Assembly: GCA_042091915.1 (NCBI GenBank)
Contig: JBELGO010000010.1
Span: 1 to 32,118 of the forward strand
DNA from: LSUCC0057 sp042091915
Lineage (GTDB): Bacteria > Pseudomonadota > Gammaproteobacteria > Pseudomonadales > Porticoccaceae
Direction: 5' to 3'
DNA length: 32,118 bases
Below, piece by piece: positions 1 through 10,050 of this stretch (positions are counted from its first letter, which is position 1; each line of letters opens with the position of its first letter). The notes under the pieces were generated by a model. The model worked only from the letters and a program-made list of their open reading frames with translations. It was not told the DNA's origin and did not search any database. Position numbers and translations under genes: made by a program.

Positions 1-17
1 CGACGCTCTTCCGATCT
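1..17 (+). other. Illumina adapter remnant (synthetic sequence)
   Basis: The first 17 bases, CGACGCTCTTCCGATCT, are identical to the 3' end of the Illumina TruSeq read-1 adapter as I know it. The gltB reading frame becomes recognisable immediately afterwards. This is residual sequencing adapter at a contig edge, not genomic DNA. The exact junction could shift by a base or two because adapter and genome may share bases. Confidence 0.93.
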
Positions 18-3000
18 CTGTCTTCGTCATACACATAGGCAAAGCCACCAGTCATACCGGCACCAAAGTTGTAGCCGACACGACCCAACACAGCGACGAT
101 ACCCCCTGTCATATACTCACAGCAGTGATCGCCAGCTCCCTCGACAACAGCCGTAGCCCCTGAGTTGCGGACTGCGAAACGCTCACCCGCAGTACCGGCA
201 GCGTGGAGACGGCCACCGGTCGCACCATACAGGCAGGTATTGCCGACAATGGCGGTCGAGCGCGCAGCAAAGCTGCTGGCGGTGGGAGGCGTGACAACAA
301 TCTTACCACCAGCCATACCTTTGCCGACGTAGTCGTTGGCGTCACCTTCCAGGTAAATCTCTAAGCCGCCTGCGTTCCAGACGCCCAGCGATTGGCCCGC
401 TACGCCGGTCAATTTGAGGCGCACAGGGGTATCGTTCATACCGTCGTTGCCGTAGCGAGAGGCTATCTCGCCAGAGAGCCGCGCACCGATAGAGCGGTCG
501 CAGTTGCCGATTGAGTAAGCAAACTCACCACCCGCTTTAGACTCGATCGCCGGCAACATATCGCGCACCATCTGCTCGGCGAGCTCACCGCGGTCAAACG
601 GCACGTTCTTTGGCTCCAGGCAGAACTGTGGCTTACCTTCGAGCTCATCGCGTCGCTCGAGCAGTGGCGAGAGATCTAACCCGCGCTGCTTGGCTGTTTC
701 ACCGGGCAGCAGCTGCAGTAGATCAACTCGGCCAATCAACTCTTCCAGCGAACTGACGCCGAGTACAGCCAGCCACTCGCGCGTCTCCATCGCCACAAAG
801 CGGAAGAAGTTCATCGCCATTTGTACCGTGCCTTTGTAGTGGTCGTTGCGCAGACGTGAATCTTGGGTGGCAACACCGGTCGCACAGTTATTGAGATGAC
901 AGATGCGCAGGTATTTACAACCCAGCGCCACCATCGGGCCGGTGCCAAAACCGAAGCTCTCAGCACCCAAAATGGCTGCCTTGACCACATCCAAGCCGGT
1001 CTTCAAGCCGCCATCTGTCTGCACACGAACTTTGTCGCGCATATCGTTGGCGCGCAGCGTTTGATGGGTTTCAGTAAGACCCAGCTCCCAGGGCGACCCG
1101 GCGTGACGGATAGAGCTGAGCGGGCTGGCGGCGGTACCGCCGTCGTAACCTGAAATAGTGATTAAATCGGCATAAGCCTTGGCCACACCCGCGGCAATAG
1201 TGCCGACACCCGGTCGCGATACCAGCTTCACTGACACTAACGCTTTAGGGTTGACCTGTTTCAAGTCAAAAATCAGCTGCGCCAGATCTTCAATAGAGTA
1301 GATGTCGTGGTGTGGCGGCGGTGAAATCAGGGTGACACCTGGCACCGAGTAGCGCAAACGAGCGATCAGATCGTTGACCTTGCCACCCGGCAACTGTCCG
1401 CCCTCGCCCGGCTTAGCACCTTGGGCGACTTTAATCTGCAGCACTTCGGCGTTGCTCAAGTAAGCTGGCGTCACTCCAAAGCGGCCGGAGGCTACCTGCT
1501 TAATTTTTGATACTTTAATGGTACCGTAACGGGCCGGATCTTCGCCGCCCTCACCACTGTTAGAGCGACCACCGAGCGTATTCATCGCCTCTGCCAATGC
1601 CTCGTGCGCCTCAGGCGAGAGTGCGCCCAAGGACATACCGGCTGAATCAAAACGGCGAACAATTGCCTCGACAGGCTCAACACTGTCGACATCAATGGGC
1701 GCGACATCTTGGCGCAGGACCAACATATCGCGCAGAGTCGCTACCGGGCGCAAATTGACGTGATCGGCATACTCTTTCCAGTGGCGATAATCACCACTTT
1801 GCACCGCGCGGTGCATACTTTGCACGACGTCTGGGTTGTAAGCGTGATACTCTTGACCGTGCACATATTTCAACAGCCCACCGGGGCTCACGGTTTTGCG
1901 CGGTTTAAATGCCAGCTTGGCCAGTTCGGCTTGATCGTCTTGTATCTCGGCAAAACCGGCGCCTTCCAAACGGCTTGGCATTCCATCAAAACAGAGCGCC
2001 ATGACTTCGCTGTTGAGGCCGATAGCCTCAAACAGCAGAGCGCCGCGGTAGGAGGCGATGGTTGAGATACCCATCTTGGAGAGAATTTTTAACAGTCCTT
2101 TATTGATCCCTTTGCGGTAGTGCTTAAACGCCGAATCGACGTTCAGGAGTAATTCACCGCTCTGTATCAGATCACACAGAACATGGTAGCTGAGATAAGG
2201 ATAAACCAGCGATGCACCGCAACCGATCAATGCCGCAATTTGGTGTGAGTCGCGCGCATAACCGGTGCTGGCAACAATACCAGCATCACAGCGCAGCCCC
2301 ACCTGCGTGAGGTGGTTGTGCACAGCGCCGACTGCGAGCAGTATATGAATCGGTTGCAAGCCTGGCTGGATGTCGTGATCCGAGAGGATCACCACACGCA
2401 CACCGCCGCGCACGGCGGTTTCTACTTCATGACAGACACGCTGCAGTGCAGTTTTCAGGTCTTCCTTTGCCGCATCGTAGTTGAGGGCAAACTTCTCGAC
2501 TCTAAAGGCCTCCATCTCATTGTGCTTGAGCGCGTAGTATTTGCGCGGAGACAAGACTGGACTGGAGAAAGAAATGCAGCGAGCGAGGTCGGCACTCTGC
2601 TCAAAAAGACCGGCCTCGCGACCAATCTCAACTGTCAGCGACATCACCATAGACTCGCGCAGCGGATCAATAGGCGGGTTAGTCACCTGAGCAAACTGCT
2701 GGCGCAGATAATCAAACAAGTTGCGCTGGCGGCTAGAAAGTACCGCCATCGGCGTATCGTCACCCATCGAACCGACGGCTTCTTGTCCACCTTCGGCGAG
2801 CGGACGCAGAACTTGGTCGCGCTCCTCGAGGGAAACTTGATACATTTTCATATAACTCTGAATCTGATCGCGACTCAAAGTCCCCTCGAGATCGATACTG
2901 TCCATATCAAACCCTGAGGTGATGCTGTGGCGACCACTCTTTAGCCAATCACTGTAAGGGTGGCGTGAGGCGAGTTGGTCTTCAATCTCATCGCGCCACA

Positions 3001-4231
3001 GAATTCGCCCAGAGACGGTGTCGACAGAGAGAATATCACCCGGTCCAAGGCGGCCCTTGGCGATAACGTTTTCTGGCTGATAATCGTATACCCCGACCTC
3101 TGAGGCCACAGTGATGACATCGTCGTTAGTCATAACCCAGCGCGATGGACGCAAGCCGTTGCGGTCCAGCGTGCAAACCGCGTAGCGGCCATCGGTAATT
3201 ACCAAGCCCGCAGGGCCGTCCCACGGCTCTTGGTGCAGCGAGAGATACTCGTAAAGGGCGCGATGTTTGGGGTCGCGATCTTCAATATTTTGCCAAGCCG
3301 GTGGTACCAACATGCGCACGGCCAAGTGCAGATCAATACCCCCAGTCACTAGCATCTCGAGCATATTATCCAAGCTCGAGGAGTCTGAGCCGGTGCGATT
3401 CACCAGCGGCGCCGCCTCAGCGAGATCGGGTATAAGAGCGGTCTGATATTTAGAAGTACGCGCTACCGCCCAGTTGCGGTTGCCCATAATCGTGTTGATT
3501 TCACCGTTGTGAGCGAGCATGCGGAATGGCTGCGCCAGTGGCCACTGCGGCATGGTGTTAGTCGAAAAGCGCTGGTGGAACACACAGATAGCAGTTTCGA
3601 GTTCAGGGTTGGCCAGATCGGGATAAAACTTGGGCAGATCTACAGGCATCATCAGCCCTTTGTAGCTGACCACGCCAATCGCCATACTGGCGATGTGGAA
3701 GCGTGCATCCTCTACCAGTTGCTGCTCGGCTTTGCGCCGCCCCATATAAAGGCGAGCAGAGAATTGCTGTTCATCACTGTGGCTGCCCGGCCCCACTAGA
3801 ATTTGCGCGAAGGCGGGCAGAGTGCGCAGGGCAATCTCACCCAAGCAACTCGGGTCGGTCGGCACTTCTCGCCAGCCCAACACCTCTAGACCTTGAGCTG
3901 TGAGCTCGGCGGCCAGAATATCGCGCGCATGCTGGTTGGCTGTCGGCTCCGAATTGAGCATGACTGCACCCACGGCGTACTGCTCTGGCAGCTCAATACC
4001 GAGTTGGCTGAGCGCCTGGGCGCGCAAAAACGCATCGGGTTTTTGCAGCAGCAAACCACAACCGTCTCCGGTTTTGCCGTCCGCCGCAACACCACCGCGG
4101 TGAGTCATGCAGGTTAGGGCCTCTATGGCGTTTTGTAAAAGAGAGTGGCTCGGCACACCTTTGATGTGCGCCATCAATCCGAAGCCACAGTTATCCTTGA
4201 AATCGTCCAGCCGACACAAACTCTGAGCCAT
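18..4231 (-). CDS. gltB: Glutamate synthase (NADPH) large subunit, 3'-partial
   Basis: Transfers the glutamine amide nitrogen to 2-oxoglutarate to make glutamate, working with GltD. About 1404 codons are present and roughly the last 80-100 residues are lost at the contig edge. Visible domains: an N-terminal class II glutaminase, with a short propeptide ending before the catalytic Cys15 (DNC-GFG) and the typical RMLAHNGEINT stretch; a central linker; the FMN synthase domain (MSLGALSPEAHEAL, then SGEGGEDPARYG); a 3Fe-4S cluster site with Cys1105, Cys1111 and Cys1116; and the GXGXG beta-helix, broken off at GAGMTGGFAYV. I translated several points (near 2050, 3000 and 3490) and all lie in the same open frame. 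The ATG has an AAGAG ribosome site. It lies downstream of aroB, as in Pseudomonas, but without the SPOR/DamX-type gene often found between them. gltD would be expected beyond the edge. Confidence 0.96.
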
Positions 4232-4264
4232 AAGAAAACTCTTAATAAAAACAATATGTTAGAT

Positions 4265-4294
4265 CACTGGCGAAGAGACCAAAAATGGCCAGTG
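4265..4294. promoter_or_regulatory. Inverted repeat in the gltB leader
   Basis: A perfect 7 bp inverted repeat, CACTGGC (4265-4271) and GCCAGTG (4288-4294), with a 16 bp spacer. It lies between the proposed gltB promoter and the ATG, so it would be a hairpin in the leader RNA or a two-fold protein site. The function is unknown. Confidence 0.45.
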
Positions 4295-4312
4295 GGCAAA
4301 AAAAAGCAGCGT

Positions 4313-4341
4313 ATTTTACACGCGTAACGCTATTTCGCCAA
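4313..4341 (-). promoter_or_regulatory. Probable sigma-70 promoter for gltB
   Basis: On the minus strand, TTGGCG (4341-4336) and TAAAAT (4318-4313) are separated by exactly 17 bp. A TG directly precedes the -10 box. The start of transcription would be near 4306, giving a leader of about 75 nt. This suggests gltB is transcribed on its own as well as possibly by read-through from aroB, 147 bp upstream. Confidence 0.5.
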
Positions 4342-4378
4342 ATCCGTGGCGGGGTGCCCTTTCGAGCAATTTTACAGG

Positions 4379-5476
4379 TTAGACCAAAGAGGTTTTAACG
4401 GCCTCTAAAAGGGTAGCTTGTTTGGTGTCTGAGACCACTATCGCCTCACCGATAGAGCCCAGCAACACCAGCCGCAACTGGCCGTCGAGTACTTTTTTGT
4501 CGCGCAGCATCAGAGTCGCGAAATCCTCTACCGTCATACCCTCGGGTACCGCAGTGGGCAAGCCAACTGCGTCTAAAAGACTTTGCAATCGTGCCACATC
4601 TGCATCGGTGAGCCAACCGCGCAAAGCTGAGAGCCTCGCAGCCATTAACATACCAACGGCAACGGCTTCACCGTGGAGCAAGCCCTTATAGTTTTGCCAT
4701 GTCTCTATGGCGTGGCCAAATGTATGGCCAAAATTCAAAATTGCGCGGCGCCCCTGCTCAGTCTCGTCGCTGCTAACCACCAAGGCTTTAGCCCGACAAG
4801 ATTGCTCTATAGCATAAGCCAATGCCGCGCTATCGCGCGCCAGCAGTGCCGCGGCGTTCACCTCTAACCAAGCAAAAAAGTCTGCATCGACAATCGCGCC
4901 GTACTTAATGACCTCGGCTAATCCTGCCGCAAATTCGCGCGCCGGCAGTGTCTGCAATACATTGGTATCAATAAATACCGCCTGAGGCTGATAAAAAGCA
5001 CCGATCATGTTCTTGCCCATCGGATGGTTGACCGCGGTCTTGCCACCCACTGAGGAGTCGACCTGTGCCAGCAGCGTTGTCGGCACTTGTATAAAGTTAA
5101 CCCCGCGCTGATAGGTGGCCGCAGCGAAACCGGTCATATCGCCAATAACACCACCACCAAGAGCAATCAAAGTGGTTTTGCGGTCGTGGCCGTTCTCTAT
5201 CAGGTGATCATAAATGCGTTGCAGCGAATCGACTGTCTTGTACTGTTCACCATCTGGAAGCACCAGCACTTCAACCTTTTTACTGCCAAGGCGCGCCAAT
5301 AAGTGATCGGCCAACAGTGGCTCTATCGTCGTATTGGTAATGATAAGCGCGCGCGCGCCGTGAACATACGACTCGATATCGATGCGTTCCAAGAGCCCGG
5401 AAGCGATTATAATTGGGTAGCTGCGCTGGCCGAGGTCGACATCGACACAGAGTTGTTCTGTTGCAGGTAATTGCAT
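4379..5476 (-). CDS. aroB: 3-dehydroquinate synthase
   Basis: Converts DAHP to 3-dehydroquinate, the second step of the cytosolic shikimate pathway, using NAD+ and a divalent metal. The 365-residue length is normal. Family hallmarks are present: the nucleotide-binding GGGVIGDMTGFAAATY stretch, the substrate-binding VPTTLLAQVDSSVGGKTAVN stretch, and the metal-ligand segments around LAEVIKYG and LNFGHTFGHAIE. The ATG at 5476 is preceded by ACAGG at a good distance. It follows aroK by 31 bp, the conserved aroK-aroB pair, and sits at the end of the pil-aro transcription unit. Confidence 0.98.
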   Translation of the reverse strand: MQLPATEQLCVDVDLGQRSYPIIIASGLLERIDIESYVHGARALIITNTTIEPLLADHLLARLGSKKVEVLVLPDGEQYKTVDSLQRIYDHLIENGHDRKTTLIALGGGVIGDMTGFAAATYQRGVNFIQVPTTLLAQVDSSVGGKTAVNHPMGKNMIGAFYQPQAVFIDTNVLQTLPAREFAAGLAEVIKYGAIVDADFFAWLEVNAAALLARDSAALAYAIEQSCRAKALVVSSDETEQGRRAILNFGHTFGHAIETWQNYKGLLHGEAVAVGMLMAARLSALRGWLTDADVARLQSLLDAVGLPTAVPEGMTVEDFATLMLRDKKVLDGQLRLVLLGSIGEAIVVSDTKQATLLEAVKTSLV

Positions 5477-5507
5477 ATTTATGCCTGTTATTTAATGATT
5501 ACTTAAA

Positions 5508-6038
5508 CTAGTTAGGTGCGCCTAAATAGTCATCTATCTGTTCAATTAAACGCGCTGCCGAGCGCCCTGCAGAGCCGTCGCCAGAGCGAAAACTCAAATC
5601 GGCTATCTGGGTGTAGAGCGGTTCGCGCTCGGCGAGGATTTTCTCTATCGCAGCGGCGCGGTCAGCAACCTGAAGCAGAGGGCGCGAAGTATCGTTGCGG
5701 GTGCGGCGCAAAATTTGCCCAGCGCTAGCCATTAGATAGACAACCACGCCACCTTGACTAAGCAGTTGCAAGTTGCGCGGCTGTGTCACTATGCCACCGC
5801 CGGTTGCGACGACCACCGGCTGATCTGCCGCCAGAGTCTCCTCGAGCATGGCGCTCTCTCGACGACGAAATCCCTGCTCGCCTTCGACATCAAAAATCCA
5901 GGCGATATCCGCCCCGCAGCGCTCTTCAATAGCGCTGTCAATATCGACTAACGGGTAGCGGTAATGCTCGGCTAGCTGCCGCCCAATGGTACTTTTACCC
6001 GCCCCCATGGGACCGATGAGAATAATATGTTGAGCCAT
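5508..6038 (-). CDS. aroK: Shikimate kinase
   Basis: Phosphorylates shikimate with ATP to shikimate 3-phosphate. At 176 residues it has the usual size. It has a Walker A P-loop (GPMGAGKST, residues 9-17), the shikimate-binding aspartates in VDIDSAIEE (Asp32, Asp34), the GGG motif in VVATGGGIV, and the lid arginines in RRTRNDTSRPLL. Its ATG overlaps the pilQ stop by one base (TAATG), so translation is probably coupled to pilQ. The aroK-aroB link to the pilus operon is a standard gammaproteobacterial arrangement. Confidence 0.98.
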   Translation of the reverse strand: MAQHIILIGPMGAGKSTIGRQLAEHYRYPLVDIDSAIEERCGADIAWIFDVEGEQGFRRRESAMLEETLAADQPVVVATGGGIVTQPRNLQLLSQGGVVVYLMASAGQILRRTRNDTSRPLLQVADRAAAIEKILAEREPLYTQIADLSFRSGDGSAGRSAARLIEQIDDYLGAPN

Positions 6039-8254
6039 TAGCTTTGCTCATCTAGCTGAGTTATATCGCGATGAGTCGTTTCAATGTCGCCGCTATCGTC
6101 AATAATTTTAGGGGTAATAAATATCAAAATTTCTCGCTTATCAGTTCGCTTCGATTCACTTCTGAACAGGCGCCCAACTCCAGGCAGATCACCTAAAAAT
6201 GGCACTTTCTCAACCGCATTGAGCTCTTCGGTTTGAAAAATGCCACCCAATACTAGCGTCTGCCCATTGCCGACTAGCGCCTGCGTCTCGATTGCCGTGA
6301 CATCAATCGAGGGCTCTCCGGTAGGGGTAAATGCACCCACTGAATCTTGAGAAACGATCAGATCCATAATGATTCGATCATCCGGAGTAATTTGTGGCGT
6401 CACCTGAAGCTGCAAAACAGCCTCTTTAAACTCGACTGCCGTGGCACCACTACTACTGGCTTTGCGGTAGGCGATCTCGGTGCCGGACTTGATACTGGCT
6501 TTTTGTTTGTCACCCGTCAATACCTTGGGTTGCGAGACAATTTCAGCCACACCGTCAGATTCCAGTGCGCTGAGTTCCATATCGATAAAGAAATCCTCGG
6601 TGAGGAATCCAACAGCGAACGCTGCGGAGGGTTCGGCAACGGCTAAATCAACCGCGAGAGAGTCACTTAATGCAAAGTCGAAATTGCGCTGATAATTTGT
6701 CTGTACCTGGCTGTTGTCGGTAGCAGAATCGAAGTCAGGGTCAAACAGTGCTGTTTCAACCTCACTGCTGTCGTAGCTGAAACTCTCAATCACCCCGGCT
6801 CCAGGAGCGAGCCCACTGCGACGGCCAGAGAAGCCGATGGTTTTATCGCTGGGGTCACTGAGCAATCCGCCATCGACCCGCTTTACGCCGCCAAACCCCC
6901 AACTTACTCCCAGCTCTTTGCTAAAGTCCGTGCTGGCAATGACGATACGCGCCTCAATAAGCACCTGTCGAATTGGCACATCAATCTCATTGACCAACTC
7001 TTGAATGGAGCGCAGCCTTTCAGCGGTGTCATTGATGATGAGAGTATTGGTGCGTTTATCGACCATCGCCGAACCCCGCTCAGAGAGCCGCGCCGACTCT
7101 CCGCCGCCCTGCAGCAGTTGATGCAGCTCCTCTGCATTGGCATATTTTATCCGCAAGAACGCGCTGCGCAGCGGCGCCAACTCTTGCAGTTGACGGCTTG
7201 CCTGCAGACGCTGGCGCTCCTGTTCTGCGATCTCAGCGGCGGGGGCGACCATAATCACATTGCCCTCGCGTCGCTTGTCGAGGCCTTTGGCGCGCAGCAC
7301 AATATCCAGCGCTTGATCCCAGGGTACATCGTCTAGGCGCAGAGTCACAGAGCCCCGCACCGCGTCGCTGGCGACTAAATTGAACCCGGTAAAATCGGCA
7401 ATAATTTGCAGGACAGCGCGCACCTCAATATCTTGGAAATTGAGCGATAAGCGTTCGCCGCGATAGGCTTCACCGGCATCCAACCACGGCTCTTTGCCGC
7501 TGGGCGGAGCGAGTGTGACGAGATAACTCTGTTCACGCTGAACAAGCATATGCTCAAATGGAGTGTTTGCAGTGAGCACCAGTTGGGCTGATTCACCGTC
7601 CTGAGTCACAGCAACCATCGCTATCGGTGTATCAAAATCCAACACATCCAAATCGCGCAGCAGGCTCTCTTCGACTTGGCTGCCAGGCAGCTGCAGCACC
7701 AGCTGACGCTCAGATTTATTGGCATCTACTACAAAATCACTGCCATCAAAGCGCAGCTCTAGCTGGCCAGTCGCTCCTTGTGTGCGACGAAAATCCAACC
7801 CCACTAACGTATTCTGAACCGCTGTAGGTGGCTGCAAAGCAATGATTAGTTGCTTGCCAGTTCGGCGCTCAGTAAAACTCATCGACTCGGCCAGCTGAGC
7901 CACCAGGCGTATCTTGTCGTCAAACTGGGCGGCAGTTATGCGCGGATCGCGCAGAGTCAGCTCTGCCAGCAGTGATGGCTGAATTCGAGCGGCGTATAAG
8001 TCGACGACTAGTTGCGCCCCACCATCGAGGAGGAAGACCTCACTTTGCGCCAGCTGCTGAGCAAAGCCCAGCTCCAGCTGGGCGGTGTCATTAGCATCAA
8101 CCCACTCGATTGAAACAAGCTCTGCAGCCGCCAAAGCATTGGCGCCAGCCAAGGCCGACACAGTACACCACAGCCAAAGTAGACTTGTGCGCAAACTCGC
8201 CAGTAGCTTTTTTATCGGTTTATTCTCATTTGGGCCAGCGTTTTTATTGTGCAT
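6038..8254 (-). CDS. pilQ: Type IV pilus outer-membrane secretin PilQ
   Basis: Forms the multimeric outer-membrane pore through which the type IV pilus passes. It has 738 residues, near the Pseudomonas length. Order of parts: a signal peptide with a long charged N-region (cleavage expected near residue 44, ANALAA), two AMIN peptidoglycan-binding domains (about 45-140 and 150-250), a secretin/TonB short N-terminal domain (about 268-340), a secretin N domain (about 363-428), and the C-terminal secretin beta-barrel with the signature VPFLGDLPGVGRLFR at residues 684-698. The start overlaps the end of pilP by 11 bp. It is the last pil gene before aroK. Confidence 0.97.
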   Translation of the reverse strand: MHNKNAGPNENKPIKKLLASLRTSLLWLWCTVSALAGANALAAAELVSIEWVDANDTAQLELGFAQQLAQSEVFLLDGGAQLVVDLYAARIQPSLLAELTLRDPRITAAQFDDKIRLVAQLAESMSFTERRTGKQLIIALQPPTAVQNTLVGLDFRRTQGATGQLELRFDGSDFVVDANKSERQLVLQLPGSQVEESLLRDLDVLDFDTPIAMVAVTQDGESAQLVLTANTPFEHMLVQREQSYLVTLAPPSGKEPWLDAGEAYRGERLSLNFQDIEVRAVLQIIADFTGFNLVASDAVRGSVTLRLDDVPWDQALDIVLRAKGLDKRREGNVIMVAPAAEIAEQERQRLQASRQLQELAPLRSAFLRIKYANAEELHQLLQGGGESARLSERGSAMVDKRTNTLIINDTAERLRSIQELVNEIDVPIRQVLIEARIVIASTDFSKELGVSWGFGGVKRVDGGLLSDPSDKTIGFSGRRSGLAPGAGVIESFSYDSSEVETALFDPDFDSATDNSQVQTNYQRNFDFALSDSLAVDLAVAEPSAAFAVGFLTEDFFIDMELSALESDGVAEIVSQPKVLTGDKQKASIKSGTEIAYRKASSSGATAVEFKEAVLQLQVTPQITPDDRIIMDLIVSQDSVGAFTPTGEPSIDVTAIETQALVGNGQTLVLGGIFQTEELNAVEKVPFLGDLPGVGRLFRSESKRTDKREILIFITPKIIDDSGDIETTHRDITQLDEQS

Positions 8255-8777
8255 TTTTTAGCGCCATGGTTCGAGGCCGCATACGCCATACTCCGTCACC
8301 GTTTGGCACGCTTTCAAGCAATTCAACCCGACCCTGCTCAACTCGGATTACGCGGCCAAAATTTTGTCCGATATAGTCGCCTTGAGTCACTTTGAACACC
8401 CGCCCTTCGCCCTCAATTAAAGCCCACAGCGCGCCCTCATAACGAAGCGTACCCACCATACGCAAAGCAGCTAATGGCAGTGCCTCCAACGCAGTGCGCG
8501 GACGACTGAGATCTGGAGCGGAAACTGCGCTTGTATTGAGCATCTGGGTGCCGACATCGAGCAGTGGCGAGTGAAATGGATTGCGCACACCTCCGGCACT
8601 GTAGCTCAACGGCAAAATGGGCTGCCAGACTGGCAACTCAGCCACCTTGCCTGCCGGCCGGTTGCGCGCCTGCGAGAGCGCCCTGTCGAGCTTGTCATAG
8701 TTGGGCTGGGAACAAGCGGTAGTCAGCACCGCAATCCCCGCCAGACAGACGCCACGCAGACCCATAATAGTCTTCAT
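8244..8777 (-). CDS. pilP: Type IV pilus inner-membrane lipoprotein PilP
   Basis: PilP links the inner-membrane PilN/PilO complex to the PilQ secretin in the periplasm. The 177-residue protein begins with a lipoprotein signal peptide whose lipobox is LTTA-Cys22, followed by a flexible stretch. The conserved beta-sandwich domain lies at roughly residues 95-165 (LRMVGTLRYEG, then VFKVTQGDYIGQNFGRV). The start is set by the 4 bp ATGA overlap with the pilO stop, which implies translational coupling. An internal ATG at residue 5 would also leave a functional signal peptide. Confidence 0.95.
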   Translation of the reverse strand: MKTIMGLRGVCLAGIAVLTTACSQPNYDKLDRALSQARNRPAGKVAELPVWQPILPLSYSAGGVRNPFHSPLLDVGTQMLNTSAVSAPDLSRPRTALEALPLAALRMVGTLRYEGALWALIEGEGRVFKVTQGDYIGQNFGRVIRVEQGRVELLESVPNGDGVWRMRPRTMALKNAQ

Positions 8778-9472
8778 CGCCCTGGCTGCCCATTAATTGG
8801 GCGCTGGTAGCGATAGGTGAGCGCCTCCAGTGAAAGTGACAACCCGCCACCCGGCGACGAACTCAAAGAAAAATCCTGCAGAGTCACAATCCGCGGCAGT
8901 GCTGCTAAACCGGCAATAAAATGACCAAAGTCGTGATAACCGCCAGTCACCTTTAAGAGGATGGGTAATTCTGTGTAAAAGGTTGACTCGCGCTCTTGCT
9001 CGAGGGCGAGGGATTCTACAGCCAGCCCAGAACCCTTTGCCAGAAGCCCTATCTCCTCGAGCAAATCGGGCACTTCAGACTCATTCGGCAGCTGTTCTAA
9101 AAGTGCGTCCAAGCTACTCTTGAGATAGCCCATTTGAGCTCGGTAAGTCTCCAAATTAGCTCCTTGGAAGGCTAGCCGGGAGTAGCGATCGTGCAATTTA
9201 AGCTCGGCTTTTTGCACCTCTCTGCTCTGCTGCTGTAACGGGCTGAGCACAACAATGTAATTGACTGAGAGACTGACGATAAACACAATAGCGGTTGTTG
9301 CACGGCGCAGCGACGGCGGCCAGTCTGCCACTTTTGCTAGATCTAGCCCGGCATAATTCAAACTGCGCAACTGAGCCAAATCCTGGCTCAGGACAATTTT
9401 AGCCCGGCGCGCCATAGCGAGCATATTCTCGCGCTGGCGAATCCGCCAGGTGCGGTCTATTGCGTCGCTCAC
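8774..9472 (-). CDS. pilO: Type IV pilus assembly protein PilO
   Basis: Inner-membrane alignment-complex protein that heterodimerises with PilN. It has 232 residues: a cytoplasmic N-terminus with the typical LNYAGLDLAKVADWPPSLR stretch, one membrane segment at about 57-78, a coiled coil at about 80-130, and a periplasmic ferredoxin-like domain. It starts with GTG inside a GTGA overlap with the pilN stop, which favours this start over the internal ATG codons at residues 17 and 19. Even so, the N-terminus is some 20 residues longer than in many homologues. Confidence 0.94.
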   Translation of the reverse strand: MSDAIDRTWRIRQRENMLAMARRAKIVLSQDLAQLRSLNYAGLDLAKVADWPPSLRRATTAIVFIVSLSVNYIVVLSPLQQQSREVQKAELKLHDRYSRLAFQGANLETYRAQMGYLKSSLDALLEQLPNESEVPDLLEEIGLLAKGSGLAVESLALEQERESTFYTELPILLKVTGGYHDFGHFIAGLAALPRIVTLQDFSLSSSPGGGLSLSLEALTYRYQRPINGQPGR

Positions 9473-10050
9473 AGCTTTTCTCCCGACTCAGCTTGAATGC
9501 GCGCCATTACAGCTGTGGCAGAGACTTGCAGAACAAACCGGCTGCCGCTCTCACCCAACCGTTGGTCTCGATCGACCCGACTCAAAGTGGCATCGACAAA
9601 CACATCACTGCGCTCTAAATCACGCAAAAAAGTTGAGATCGCATCATTTGAACTGGCATAACCGCGCAGAGTCAGCCGACCGGCAGCGGCATTAACATCT
9701 GAGAGATACATGCCCTCGGGCACAGCTAACGCCAGTTCATTAAACAGCGCGACCAAGTCGTTGCGCTGCATCTGCAGTGAGCGGATCACAGCGATTCGCT
9801 CTAATTGGCGCTGCTTGAGCTGTCGAAGATTGTTAAGCTCTGTCACTTCTAAATTAAGCGCCTCAACTTGGCTTGCTACATATTGGTTGCGAGCCAACTG
9901 AGAGTCTAGACGGTAACTGGCGAGTGAGGAGAGCGCTAAAACCACAACAAAGCCAACTGCTGCAGAGAGCGTCAACTGCACGGCAAAGCGTTGGTTATTT
10001 TTGCTGCGCGCGCGATCGCGCCAGGCCAACAAATTAATCTGCGTCACCAT
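9469..10050 (-). CDS. pilN: Type IV pilus assembly protein PilN
   Basis: Inner-membrane partner of PilO. Its short cytoplasmic tail binds PilM. The 193-residue protein starts MVTQINLLAWR, and the INLL motif at residues 5-8 is the conserved PilM-binding element. It has one membrane segment (about 23-45), then a coiled coil and a small periplasmic domain. The ATG at 10050 was chosen over an open-frame extension to 10119 because it places INLL at the N-terminus and forms a 7 bp overlap (ATGGTGA) with the pilM stop. Confidence 0.95.
   Translation of the reverse strand: MVTQINLLAWRDRARSKNNQRFAVQLTLSAAVGFVVVLALSSLASYRLDSQLARNQYVASQVEALNLEVTELNNLRQLKQRQLERIAVIRSLQMQRNDLVALFNELALAVPEGMYLSDVNAAAGRLTLRGYASSNDAISTFLRDLERSDVFVDATLSRVDRDQRLGESGSRFVLQVSATAVMARIQAESGEKL

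Noticed and set aside
2312..2917. A 201-residue plus-strand open frame opposite gltB
   Set aside because: It lies wholly antisense to an intact, family-conserved stretch of gltB, has no recognisable domain, and is a typical shadow frame.
18..4231. Possible frameshift or pseudogene in gltB, since no closed frame ends inside the window
   Set aside because: Translations near 2050, 3000 and 3490, the iron-sulfur site near 900, and the end near 30 all read family-conserved sequence in one frame. The missing stop is due to the contig edge.
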